Assembly (NCBI GenBank): GCA_036874045.1
Contig: CM072341.1
Location: 18,178,501-18,242,500, forward strand
DNA: 64,000 bases
Direction: 5' to 3'
Source of the DNA: Cymodocea nodosa
Lineage: Eukaryota; Streptophyta; Magnoliopsida; Alismatales; Cymodoceaceae
In this document: piece by piece, positions 55,201 to 62,532 of the stretch
How the letters are laid out: each line of letters starts with the position of its first letter
How positions within the stretch are numbered: the stretch's first letter is position 1
Translations under genes and position numbers: made by a program
Notes under the pieces: model-generated
Database searches by the model: none
The model's input: the letters and a program-made list of their open reading frames with translations, nothing else
What the model was told of the DNA's origin: nothing

Positions 55201-58200
55201 GGCATGTTAAATGTGCATCATTCACCCATCGTCTATAATGTACATATGAGAGGGCATTATCACTATATCATAGTTATCAAATTGTCAAGGCATTAATCTA
55301 CGACACTATAAGCACCAAAGGATGCTTAGGAGGCATTGGACGACCACTTAAGTATCTATTTTCTCTAATCTTCATGCATATATTCCATACATACTTTGAA
55401 ACCTATTATTTTCTAAACAACATTGAAATACATACATAATCCCAATTGAGAGAAAGCAGCTTCTCTTCAATCCAGGTCATCACGAACCAAGCCTCCAAGG
55501 CATAATCAAGTCATGATGGGTGCTCAAACCTACCCTAATAATGATCTAGATACCAACCCAATAAAAAATTTAACCTTAAGTATCCCTTTTCCTTCCAAAC
55601 AAGTTTATTATGACTGCATTTGTTTCAACTTTAAAATGTGACAGCTCTAAACTGAAGTAATACCATAACAGTAATTTGAAGAAATAGTTCTAAAAAAGAA
55701 GAGTTGGAATTCAGGAGTGACATTTGTTTATTAAAGCAGTGTTGTCTATAGATTTACAAATTTACCTTTCTTATTTTTTTTAAAGAGTAATGTAATTAAT
55801 ATTTGGTGAGTCGTTTACCGTTTTTGTTGATATTTTAATATTGTAAATGATTTGACATGATACAATGGTTAATTGAAAGAAAATATTTTGAATTAATATT
55901 GTCAAAATATTTTCTTCCTTGAATTAGTATCTTCTTATGTTTACCATTTTTTCCTTTTTCCTTTTTTATCATTTTTTTCCATTTCCATTGCCTTCTCCAT
56001 TTTTTCTTATATTTTATTTTATTCTTCTCCTTTCTTTCACTCAACACACCCTTTCTTCCCCACATCGTCAACAAGGGTTTGGGCTGCAATGGCCCCAATC
56101 TACCATCAAGACTAGTCACACAAATGCAGTTCAACAACCCATTCGATGATGCACTCATCATCTGGTGACATTTCCAATTAGAGATGCTATAAATCAACAC
56201 ATTTTCAAAAGATTGTGCGACCAACGTTCGTGCAACAAATGCTCTCTTCACTCAGCTACTACAAATCAACATGAGGAAAAAAGGGCAACAATGGATGGGA
56301 GTAGTGGAGGTTAGGACAAGGACAAGTGAATATTCATGTGAGGAAGAGGAGAAAAAAGTTGGGGATTGAAGAAGAGAAAGTGCATGGGTGTTTTAGTAAT
56401 TTCTACCCTAAAACTAGAAAGATCACTGATGACCTTGGAGCAACTATGCTTCACCTATGGAGCTGCATCACATATGTATTTGTTCCATTCTTCACTAGAG
56501 CCACTCCAACCTGTGCTAGGAGCTAAGATCACTAGAAAACAAACACACCCTATAATTCTATTTTCCCTTGGTGTCAAGAAACCTCTAGTACCAACTGCTG
56601 ACCAAGAACATGCTGGATTTCTCGGAAATCCACCATGGCATATCACACATGCTTTCATTTTGTTCTACAAGCTGCACTTGTTCAGTAACATGATAACCTT
56701 CACAATTTTCTCATCCTTCAAAGCCATACTAAATCTACAACTCCACATATTGGTCTAGCCTGCCATGCACCAGTATCTTCTGTCACTTTTCCACTGGATT
56801 AATAAAAACATGCCTCAAAAACTTGGAAAAGATTCACTCAAGCTCAAAAAGCCTGCACCCACCTATCCTCTTTAGGTTCTTAACCAATTAGGTAATGATG
56901 AGCAGATGGATGATTGATATTCTTACTCCCAGCTTACATATTTGAAGTCTAAAGAAATGAAGAATAAACTGTCATACAAGTATAGATTTAAATAGTATAT
57001 TTTGTTGCCTAAACATTAACAAGGAAAAAAGGAACTCCATTCAGGACCCTAATTTACATTTCTGCCACAGTTATCTTTACCATTTCTTTTGTTATATGCA
57101 TGCAAGATTTTTTCAAAGATTTGAAACAAAATCATCTTATGATTCAGCCAAAGTTTTTCCCCATCTCAACTCTTCTCCTTTGTTTGGCTTGTTCCCTAAT
57201 TATTATGTTTTCTATTTCCTGGGTACATTGAAAATTACAACCTTGACAAGAACCAACTAAAATAGTGGAAGAAATAACAAAAAGGTGAAACATGTCCTTT
57301 CCTTACCTGGGTAAAGTCCAATTTACCAGATCGAGAGGGCTTTGAATATACTTTGTTCATAGATTCCAAAGCCATTGAATTCATTGTCTTGAATAAATCC
57401 TCAAAAAGCAACGAAACAAGCTGGCCAGACAGCTCCAAACGTTTGTTCCCCACATAATCCTAATTTTGAAAAATATAATATTAAACCAAAATGAAGGTGA
57501 ATAAGTAATTTAAACAAAACATGGAATCTAAGATCAATTATGTGTTGAACTTCAATTTGACAAAAAGGATATGTGTGAGACTTCAGTGGAACTGTGTAAT
57601 ATAGGTGAAGGTTTGGTCAAAAAATGGAACACCAAAAAAGACTAAAAATTAGGAATTTGGCATGGCATCAAATTTGTGTTGCCATGAAATATCACCCAGA
57701 TATCATTTTGGGCCAACCAATTTCCAACATGTGTTGAAGTTGATTTCCATGACAAGAAATACAAAAACAACACCCATACAACATTACACAATGTAACATT
57801 TATTTTAGGTCAAATGCCATTACAAAAACAAAATCTAACATCAACTTCAAGGTGTCAAACTCAGGACGACTATATTTAACATGGACACAAGAATCACTTG
57901 GCATGATGTAATGTTGTAAGGGAAATGGAAAAAAAACTGATACACATATAAACTGTGAAAGATAAACATCCAAAATATCTCACAATTTCATGGTAAGGTA
58001 TTCCAATAAGGCACTAACAAAGACCACCTAAAAATGACAAAAGTAATAATCACACAAATATTATTGCCTGTGGGATATACCTTATCATCAAAAGTATTAA
58101 CATTCAAAATTGCCTCCATCATACGCCTCAGCATGACACCAGTATAAATACACTTTGGGCGTAAATTTCCCTCACTAATCTGCAGAAATAGATGGTAGAA

Positions 58201-61200
58201 ACCTTATAACAGATAGTGGTAGTTCTAGAAACACTACAGTACAGCAACTTACCGGCACATTAGCAAGAAATACATCATGGATGATCCTTTTTGCTCTGTC
58301 TTCCTGTTAGCATAAATAAATAAATTCAGTAAGATTCAGTCACACTGACAAGAAATGCCATAAATCAGAAACAAACAATAAGGATGAAATATGGTAGGAC
58401 AACATCCATAAATGTGTAATCTGGATATACTCCTAAACTTTGTTTCAGTTTTGGAGACAAACTGTGACATCAACAGAGAAGCAAGGATGTGAACACATGA
58501 AGGTTCCAAATATAATAGAAACAAGCAGTGTACAACAGAGAATGATTTGGTCAAAAGGAAGATTGAAAATGTTGAAAATGAGGACATCCTAACAAAAATC
58601 AATTAACTAGAGCTAAAGAAATCTTTGTATTCATAACCACATCATTCCCTCACTTCCATCAATTTAGGAAAATTCTACTATTCTCACTCACTTTTGATCC
58701 CTTCTTTCCCCCCAAAAAGAACTTTGTTGGACTGTGAATGTGTAGACCTACAGAATAATTTAAATTTTTTAGGCTCTGACATCATATTCAAATTTGAAAT
58801 TTCAACAAAAAAGGACCAGATGGGTTTCTTCCCTGTTTCTTTTGGGCCTCTTATCCAGACATCAAGCAAGACTTTGTGGGGTTAATGGAAGAATTGTGGA
58901 AGGAAGTCACTTGAACATGACTATGAAGATTATCACAAAATCCCAACATGCCAACTTCTTCCGGTGGCCAACAAGCTCTTGTATCCTGCTCAGTGTGCTT
59001 TTATTTGAGGTTGTGGGTCAGTGGTTGCTCCAGGGGAATTTTTGAAAGAATATTTTCACTGGAAGAAATCAGGTTTGGCCATGAAGACAGATTTCTAGAA
59101 AGCATTTTACAACATTAATTTCAAGTTTATCTTGGACATTTTGAAGATCCATGATTTCCCACCCAAGTGAGCATCATGGGTGAAGAATGTATTGTCCTCT
59201 GCTAGAAGTTCAGTCTTGTTTAATGGGCAATCCAGAGGTTACTTCCATTTTGGGAGTGGGTCGAGGCAAAGGGATCCTCTCTCCCCTTTGTTCTTCATTT
59301 AGGAGTTAATGCTATTGCTTTTATTTGTGACAGAGCTATTACAGATGGGTGGTTTCACAGCTGGGATAGTGGATCTCGGAAGATTTCTATTTCAGTGCAT
59401 CAATAAGCTGATGGTACAGTATTTTTTGCAGTTCTTAGAAGCTAATTAGATGAATGCAACTCCTGTCAGAATTAAAGATCAGTTTCGCTAAGAGACCTAT
59501 TATGGGTGTGAACATAAGTCAGGATAAGGCCGCAGGTATTTTGAAGTGCAAGGTGGAGAAACTCCTTGTGAAATATCTTGGCTTGGCCTTCTCTCCTAAG
59601 AAGCCAAAGAGCTCTGACTGGAGGCAGCTTATTCAAAAGATGGAGTGGAGACTGGAAGGCTGAAAAGGTAAATTTCTGAGTTTTGGGGGTGTCTCATTCT
59701 ATTTCCTATATCAGTCTTCTCTTTACAAGCAGAGTTATTAATGCTTTGGAGTCTATTTTTAGGAGTTGTCTGTGGAAAGATAGTGGTGAACACGGTATGC
59801 ATCCAACTGCTAGGATAGATGTTTGCTTACCTTTTAATTTGGAGGTTAGGCCATTAGACCTATTCAAACTTTCAACAGAGCTTTGCTTTGTAAATGGCTC
59901 TGGAAATCCAAGGGGGATAAGGAGACTTTATGGTCCAGAATTGTGAGAAGCAAATATTCTTGCAGGGGGGCACAAATCCTTCTAGTTTGCAGCTGCCTTA
60001 TCCTTGCAAGAGTTCATCAATATGAACACCCCATGGCAACCTAGGAATTCTCCTTGTGGAAGGACAATTGGGTAGAGGAAAAGGTTTTGGCTGTCTCCTT
60101 TCTGAGTTTCATAGACACTTCCACAAACTTGAGTTTCATCATTTGAGTGTGATCCCTGTTAGTTGAGTAAGCATCATAAAGATACCTATTGTCACCAACA
60201 TCTTACCAATAGTTTGTTTGATATAATTCATTATGATGTGTAGGGTCCAACTAAGACCTTGTTAATGTTTGGTCATAAGTACTATAATTTTTTGTTTATG
60301 ATTTTGTCTCATATCGTGTGGGTTTATTTATTAAAAGATAGAATCAAGACAAACAATCATCATGGGAAAGAAAGGCAGAAACAAAAAGAGATTAAGATGC
60401 CTTCATAGACTAGTCAAATATGCCCACATCCATAACTACAATAAATTAGTTAAATTCTAAACATATCAAAAGTAGCACATGAGGAGAAAAAGTATCCATT
60501 ATATAATACGAAAATAGATATAGGGTGCAGGAGAAAAACCTTGCTGTTGGAATACAGTGAGTTTGAGCCTGTCACCTGAATAAAGAAAAAACAGAGGCAT
60601 CATTAAAATCTTGGGTTCTAGGCTCTAGCCATATGCCATTCAAGAACATCTTAGCCATTAACTTAATTTGGCAAAACTGCCATACAATTTTCCCATGAAT
60701 TAGAGCTTCCAAGTACAAATACAATCAGGTAAATGGAAGAAAGCTGCCAAAGAAGCAAGCAAATTGAAATTCAGTAAGATCCGTAATCCAAAATTTAAAT
60801 CAATGTCAATATAAACATAAGCGCTAAGAAATGTACTGCTCAAAAAAATCAACAAACTAAATTACAAATAAATCCTAGAACTATAAGATTATCCTTGGAC
60901 CTAGAAAAACCACATATTCAATCCATTATAGTCCTCTATTCAACTAATTACAGATAAAACCACATATCCTGTCCGCATCTTTGTGAATACTTTTAGCTTT
61001 ATTATTTACCAAACAGCATCCAAAACACATAATGATCACAAGATAGCACCAAAATAAGAAGTATAATAATATTGATATGTTATTTTGATACTATATCTAA
61101 TTATATATTTCAATAATTATGTATGTTTCATTATTATTCCATCCAAAAATATATTTAAGTTTTTTGCATAAAAAAACCGTAAAAATATTTTAAAATATAT

Positions 61201-62532
61201 TTAATTAAACAAATTCAACAAAAGATACATGCAATTAAAAGTGGGTAAAACAAGCCTTCAAGGGATGACCAAATCATGTACAAGCAACTAGGTGCCCACC
61301 TTAATAACCTTCGATAAAACAATAACAATCGATCAATGTTTTCATCCCATTATAGGAGATCAACATAAATTCTTTCTCTACATTTAAAATATATTCAACA
61401 AAAGTTACATGTAATTAAAAATAGGTAAAATGAGCCTTCAAGAGATGGCCAAATCGTGCACAAACAGCTCAGTGCCTGCCTTAATAACCATGGATAAAGC
61501 AACAGCAATCAATCAATGTTTCCATCCCATTTTAGGAGATCAACATGAATTTTTTCTCTACATTTCAAAAATATTTGAACTTTAACTTCACTTGTCCAAT
61601 ATGCAATACTATAGACGAAGACAATGATAACATGGCTGAAGATAGTCAAATTACTGCGGTGTTTAATACATCACCTTATTGTTTGGAGAGGAAAAGGCAA
61701 ATATATCTTACATGCTGTGATAAGAAAATACAAAATTTTTCATGCAAAGGAAATGTTTTGAGACAAACAATGTGGTCAAAAAACTAGGAAATGATACCAT
61801 GTTAACTAGTTGCTACTGCAGTGTGCAATACATAGCCTTATCGTTTGTAGAAGATAAAGCCTAGTTACCTCTCTGATCTGCTGTCTTCTATTTCAAGCCT
61901 AGTTAAGAGAAAGACCACTACTGCATGTGGTGCAAGCAATTTGCTGTTGCATATGGCTGTGCCATGAAAGCATTGTCTAGGAGGAAAGGTGATTCAATCT
62001 GATGGAAATCCTTAGCCAGGGGCAAAACATATTTTATTCTTGGACAATTGTCCTTAATTTCAGTTTAATATTGTACTTTTTTTTCTTGCTTTACTTCTGA
62101 TCTTGGTCAGCCTTTTTGTGTTCTGGATGATGCATATTTATGAATCAGAATCACCATATTTTATCCTCAAAAAAAACACAAAATTCATTTATTCAACAGA
62201 AACATTTTAAGGCGATCCTATATTTTATTTGCAAAAGACTAAAGGATTAAGTAGCTAGCTTGTAAGAGTTAACAAAAGGGGAAAAACTAGCTTACCGCAT
62301 GAATTCACTTACTATGACAGATGTGATAATACAAAAACTTAGATCATTGTGCCTATTACCTGAAGAAAGGTAATTTTTTCATTTTGTTTATAATTGGTAG
62401 AAGCAACATCAATTCTGCAATGTGGAAAAATATATAAAAGATAAGACCCAAAAGAAAGACTCAGGGAATGACCTTGGATTCAAGAAACTCCAAGGCTTGC
62501 TGCTGTGTGAAAACCTTCTCAAAAGCACACTC
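16244..62532 (-). CDS. NRPC2: DNA-directed RNA polymerase III second-largest subunit (RPC2); 27 exons visible, N-terminus beyond right edge
   Basis: Exons in transcription order: 62473-62532, 60540-60575, 58253-58303, 58081-58179, 57307-57459, 48641-48742, 48453-48563, 48183-48299, 42774-42890, 42614-42694, 41382-41486, 41135-41215, 40911-41042, 40787-40831, 38582-38659, 38348-38487, 38137-38233, 34024-34139, 33795-33930, 33592-33722, 29711-29836, 29558-29613, 28001-28071, 27268-27352, 27080-27183, 26518-26646, 16244-16294. They sum to 2610 nt: 869 codons plus TGA, with all phases closing. The product is the catalytic beta-like subunit that, with NRPC1, makes tRNAs, 5S rRNA and other small RNAs in the nucleus. 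Diagnostic blocks are [48 protein letters not shown] and a C-terminal Cys4 zinc site. Arabidopsis NRPC2 is about 1160 residues, so roughly 290 are outside the window. Pol III rather than Pol II/I/IV is chosen from overall match to remembered NRPC2. No coding break was seen. Confidence 0.95.
16681..16738. repeat. 29-bp perfect tandem duplication
   Basis: The unit starting CACCATCAAATGGCAAGACA at 16681 is repeated exactly at 16710. It lies in the last NRPC2 intron about 390 bases beyond the final exon's acceptor. Perfect identity suggests a recent slippage event. Confidence 0.9.
17513..18514 (+). repeat. 5' LTR of the Copia element
   Basis: About 1002 bp; contains many degenerate internal repeats with the theme 'ttcggatagttaag' and 'ctatctgaaagt'. 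Preceded by TTAGC and followed by the primer-binding site. Confidence 0.93.
22494..23506 (+). repeat. 3' LTR of the Copia element
   Basis: About 1013 bp, colinear with 17513-18514. A weak purine run precedes it (about 22482-22491) and TTAGC follows it. Confidence 0.93.
24200..24930 (-). mobile_element. L1-type LINE fragment with endonuclease domain, reverse orientation
   Basis: On the minus strand the translation contains [15 protein letters not shown], then [12 protein letters not shown] and [10 protein letters not shown], the GDFN block and following strand of the plant L1 apurinic-type endonuclease. Several stops and frame changes are present, so it is inactive. It may continue to about 26040 past an inserted MITE, but that part has no clear motif. 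Confidence 0.65.
25240..25537. mobile_element. MITE, about 300 bp, imperfect terminal inverted repeats
   Basis: The left end reads GGTTCTATTTGGTTAACCGT and the right end, reversed, reads GGGTTGGTTTGGTTATTCAT; the interior is rich in 'attacatta' and 'gcaatgcaatta' text. This is the look of plant hAT-like MITEs. No certain target duplication, and no coding capacity. Confidence 0.55.
26518..29836 (-). CDS. NRPC2: NRPC2 visible exons 21-26: hybrid-binding end, anchor and zinc-binding clamp
   Basis: Exon 29711-29836: [18 protein letters not shown] and [14 protein letters not shown]. Exon 29558-29613: [13 protein letters not shown]. Exon 28001-28071: [17 protein letters not shown]. Exon 27268-27352: [20 protein letters not shown]. 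Exon 27080-27183: [19 protein letters not shown]. Exon 26518-26646: [14 protein letters not shown] ... [18 protein letters not shown], a CxxC...CxxC zinc ribbon as at the C-terminus of all second subunits. The phases (2/1) interlock exactly across these exons. Confidence 0.96.
28204..28680 (+). repeat. Copia-type LTR fragment in NRPC2 intron
   Basis: Starts TGTTAGAGTCACTAG and contains 'aaatggattattggatatcc', closely matching 'aaatggataattggatatcc' in the short LTR starting at 5228. No internal domains follow, so it is a solo or truncated LTR. The right edge is not resolved; beyond it, to 29557, I see only unassigned AT-rich intron sequence. Confidence 0.5.
29940..30105 (+). mobile_element. 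Au-type tRNA-derived SINE
   Basis: Contains a pol III A-box-like segment (AATGGTAAAGTTGCTC), the characteristic GTGACCTGGTGGTCACAGG stem and a B box GGTTTGAATC, then 'gaaggtaagactgtgcac' and 'cttatggagcctcatgtgcc', in the same order as the plant Au SINE consensus I remember ('cagggtaaggctgcgtac' ... 'gggagccttgtgcac'). It is diverged. It lies about 100 bases from an NRPC2 splice donor. Confidence 0.8.
30959..32470 (+). mobile_element. Ty1/Copia 5' fragment: short LTR and gag region
   Basis: TGTTAGAGTATTGTCTCAAT at 30959 begins a short LTR (to about 31070) with a TATATAT box. Downstream the translation shows Copia gag text such as [19 protein letters not shown] and [15 protein letters not shown] (about 31990-32125). 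The pol part is missing. A broken fossil with several interruptions, in an NRPC2 intron. Confidence 0.65.
31935..31956 (+). repeat. G-rich tract
   Basis: Ten G, A, three G, T, seven G: able in principle to form a G-quadruplex on the plus strand (C-rich in the NRPC2 transcript). Lies inside the Copia gag remnant. Confidence 0.85.
32510..33574 (+). mobile_element. L1-type LINE 3' fragment with zf-RVT domain and poly(A)
   Basis: Translation shows [31 protein letters not shown] then RIYFWEDKW, typical of the region after plant LINE reverse transcriptase, followed by [14 protein letters not shown] and [18 protein letters not shown], the zf-RVT zinc motif. It ends with a 12-base A-run at 33563-33574. 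It is 5'-truncated and has stops and frame shifts. The A-run lies only 17 bases from the donor of the NRPC2 exon 33592-33722. Confidence 0.85.
33592..34139 (-). CDS. NRPC2: NRPC2 visible exons 18-20: active-site lysine region
   Basis: Exon 34024-34139: [16 protein letters not shown] to PGNLRD plus two bases. Exon 33795-33930: [18 protein letters not shown] to [11 protein letters not shown]. Exon 33592-33722: [17 protein letters not shown] to [13 protein letters not shown] plus two bases; [12 protein letters not shown] holds the lysine/arginine residues that contact the growing RNA in this family. The stretch between INSRMQ and the polymerase core is less like Arabidopsis than the rest but stays open and phased. 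Confidence 0.95.
34640..35380 (+). mobile_element. RTE-type LINE 3' fragment
   Basis: The translation around 35010-35160 includes [20 protein letters not shown] and then [17 protein letters not shown], the C-terminal hallmark of plant RTE elements (consensus RMLRWMCGHTRKD...GVAPI). It ends with 'tgaccccatgtagtgagattg' and a (TTG)n tail near 35365, also typical. 5'-truncated and mutated. Confidence 0.8.
35400..37980. other. NRPC2 intron, mostly unassigned; possible LTR-retrotransposon remnant at about 35810-36560
   Basis: A stretch ending '...tctctaca' near 35960 is followed by 'ggtattagaaactagg', a faint primer-site-like sequence, so an old LTR and gag leader may lie here. The rest is AT-rich without recognisable features. 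Confidence 0.3.
38137..38659 (-). CDS. NRPC2: NRPC2 visible exons 15-17: start of hybrid-binding domain with metal-site region
   Basis: Exon 38582-38659: [18 protein letters not shown]. Exon 38348-38487: [16 protein letters not shown], then [19 protein letters not shown], where the Glu-Asp pair corresponds to the acidic residues of the second subunit that sit near the catalytic magnesium in RPB2. Exon 38137-38233: [16 protein letters not shown] to INSRMQ. The first intron here is the GC-AG intron; the Lys codon of VLKK is split by the next intron. Confidence 0.95.
39480..39900 (+). mobile_element. RTE-type LINE 3' fragment, second forward copy
   Basis: Shares with the 34640-35380 copy the blocks 'agaagaattaattagtacaaaagaaat', 'aagatttaaatttatgta' and the end 'aagaattcatatagtcaacaccatgtaaggag'. 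Non-coding and decayed. It lies in the NRPC2 intron that begins with the GC donor. Confidence 0.65.
40339..40390. repeat. (TATCA)n pentanucleotide microsatellite
   Basis: About ten units of TATCA with a few TATCC/TATCG variants. Confidence 0.9.
40785..40786 (-). promoter_or_regulatory. Non-canonical GC splice donor of NRPC2
   Basis: The exon ends ...AACCAG and the intron starts GCAAGT on the minus strand. AG|GCAAGT is the standard context of GC-AG introns, and no GT donor lies at the position the reading frame requires. The matching acceptor is TTTCAG before 38659. Confidence 0.85.
40787..42890 (-). CDS. NRPC2: NRPC2 visible exons 9-14: external domains
   Basis: Exon 42774-42890: [18 protein letters not shown] and [15 protein letters not shown]. 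Exon 42614-42694: [17 protein letters not shown]. Exon 41382-41486: [18 protein letters not shown]. Exon 41135-41215: [17 protein letters not shown]. Exon 40911-41042: [18 protein letters not shown] and [12 protein letters not shown]. Exon 40787-40831: [15 protein letters not shown]. All are phase 0. The donor after the last of these is GC rather than GT (CAG|GCAAGT), the usual sequence of a GC-AG intron. Confidence 0.96.
42330..42510 (-). mobile_element. RTE-type LINE tail, reverse orientation, short
   Basis: 'cactacatgaggctggttacatgaattc' followed by 'aaatttcttctgcactaattaattctcct' is the same 3' end as the copies at 10645 and 45050, truncated. Confidence 0.55.
43990..45560 (-). mobile_element. 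RTE-type LINE, two adjacent reverse partial copies, the first interrupted by another LINE
   Basis: The text 'gcattcattgatcttcttaaaatatgaccaaatcac' to 'ttattcctaataaaattatcttttagtttatccct' occurs at 44060-44173, resumes at 44763, and a second copy of the same region starts at about 45040. Both are reverse to the copy at 34640. Non-coding remnants in an NRPC2 intron. Confidence 0.65.
44173..44762 (-). mobile_element. L1-type LINE 3' end with RNase H-like domain, inserted in an RTE copy
   Basis: The T-run at 44173-44180 is the poly(A) tail on the minus strand. Upstream the minus-strand translation gives [20 protein letters not shown] then LLVELHALY, later SHEAN and VANFLAKWE, the C-terminal RNase H-like domain of plant LINEs. 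It is flanked by a 15-bp target duplication: TTTTAGTTTATCCCT at 44159-44173 and TTTTAGTTCATCCCT at 44763-44777, one mismatch. A few stops are present. Confidence 0.82.
45990..47680. other. Probable LTR-retrotransposon remnants in NRPC2 intron
   Basis: A purine run before TGTTAAAACATG near 46270-46280 and a TATA-like segment with 'ttgataaatcaatcatctcattcacc' near 47630 look like LTR boundaries and LTR text. No coding domain could be identified between them. Fossil; family uncertain. Confidence 0.35.
48183..48742 (-). CDS. NRPC2: NRPC2 visible exons 6-8: fork loop and CPCDTPEG block
   Basis: Exon 48641-48742 reads ...[17 protein letters not shown] and on to MHRKGVSQ. Exon 48453-48563 contains [17 protein letters not shown] and ends GPRALQPSQ. 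Exon 48183-48299 begins [16 protein letters not shown] and ends [12 protein letters not shown]. This is the RPB2 fork and external-domain junction, among the most conserved parts of all multisubunit polymerases. The three exons are compact (introns of 77 and 153 bp), while the introns on either side are 8.6 and 5.3 kb. Confidence 0.96.
49066..49997. mobile_element. hAT-like non-autonomous element
   Basis: The left end TTTGTTTGTTTACC...CTCCAACTTTCAGAA and the reversed right end TTTGTTTGTGTCTCCAGCTTTCGGAAG are imperfect terminal inverted repeats of about 40 bp. No transposase is seen inside. The target duplication is not clear. Located in the 8.6-kb NRPC2 intron. Confidence 0.45.
52648..53310. 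mobile_element. Inverted-repeat element nested in the reverse LINE
   Basis: The left end GTTGGTGATACTAGGTAAAT and the reversed right end GTTGGTGGTGACACCAGGAA, each followed by a TTTCCT block and a CACC-T-AA block, form inverted repeats of about 40 bp. It contains a plus-strand LINE tail (see 52840-53181). No transposase and no clear target duplication. Confidence 0.5.
52840..53181 (+). mobile_element. LINE 3' tail with RNase H-like C-terminus, forward
   Basis: Translation [20 protein letters not shown] then KEGI matches the end of the RNase H-like domain of plant LINEs (consensus H-x-REaNkvADxLAkeG). It is followed by a short 3' UTR and an A-run at about 53171-53181. It lies entirely inside the inverted-repeat element. 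Confidence 0.65.
53640..54600 (-). mobile_element. Ty1/Copia reverse transcriptase fragment, reverse orientation
   Basis: Minus-strand translation contains [29 protein letters not shown] and [17 protein letters not shown], the Copia RT core around and after the catalytic DD. LTRs were not found. A broken fossil with many interruptions, next to the LINE at 50310-53640. Confidence 0.7.
55610..56560. other. Possible hAT-like inverted-repeat element in NRPC2 intron
   Basis: The left end 'gactgcatttgtttcaac' and the reversed right end 'tagggtgtgtttgttttc' are weakly similar and resemble hAT-MITE ends; the interior has a pyrimidine-rich block (55930-56050). This is suggestive only. From here to 57306 nothing else is recognised. 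Confidence 0.3.
57307..62532 (-). CDS. NRPC2: NRPC2 visible exons 1-5: lobe/fork region
   Basis: Exon 62473-62532 reads [20 protein letters not shown]. Exon 60540-60575 is a 12-codon piece, [12 protein letters not shown], in a part of the subunit that is variable between species. Exon 58253-58303 is [17 protein letters not shown]. Exon 58081-58179 contains [18 protein letters not shown]. Exon 57307-57459 contains the conserved [20 protein letters not shown], matching the RPB2 domain 3 motif GNKRLELSG. All five are phase 0. The next upstream exon was not found before 64000. Confidence 0.9.
58660..60150 (+). mobile_element. L1-type LINE fragment with reverse transcriptase remnants, forward
   Basis: Translations include [18 protein letters not shown] then LFF (the QGDPLSPLLF block), a decayed YADD region, [20 protein letters not shown] and later [19 protein letters not shown], in plant LINE order. 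Many stops and shifts. A LINE-like 3' tail with an A-run at about 62169-62177 may or may not belong to it. Confidence 0.75.
61211..61570. repeat. Two tandem copies of a 180-bp unit
   Basis: 61214 onward and 61394 onward align without gaps at an offset of exactly 180 bases, with roughly 15% differences (for example 'ttcaacaaaagatacatgcaa' versus 'ttcaacaaaagttacatgtaa', 'cttcaagggatgaccaaatc' versus 'cttcaagagatggccaaatc'). In an NRPC2 intron. Confidence 0.9.

Noticed and set aside
55835-56758. Several overlapping open frames of 66-138 codons on both strands
   Set aside because: Low-complexity Lys/Phe-rich shadows within a possible inverted-repeat element; no domain recognised.
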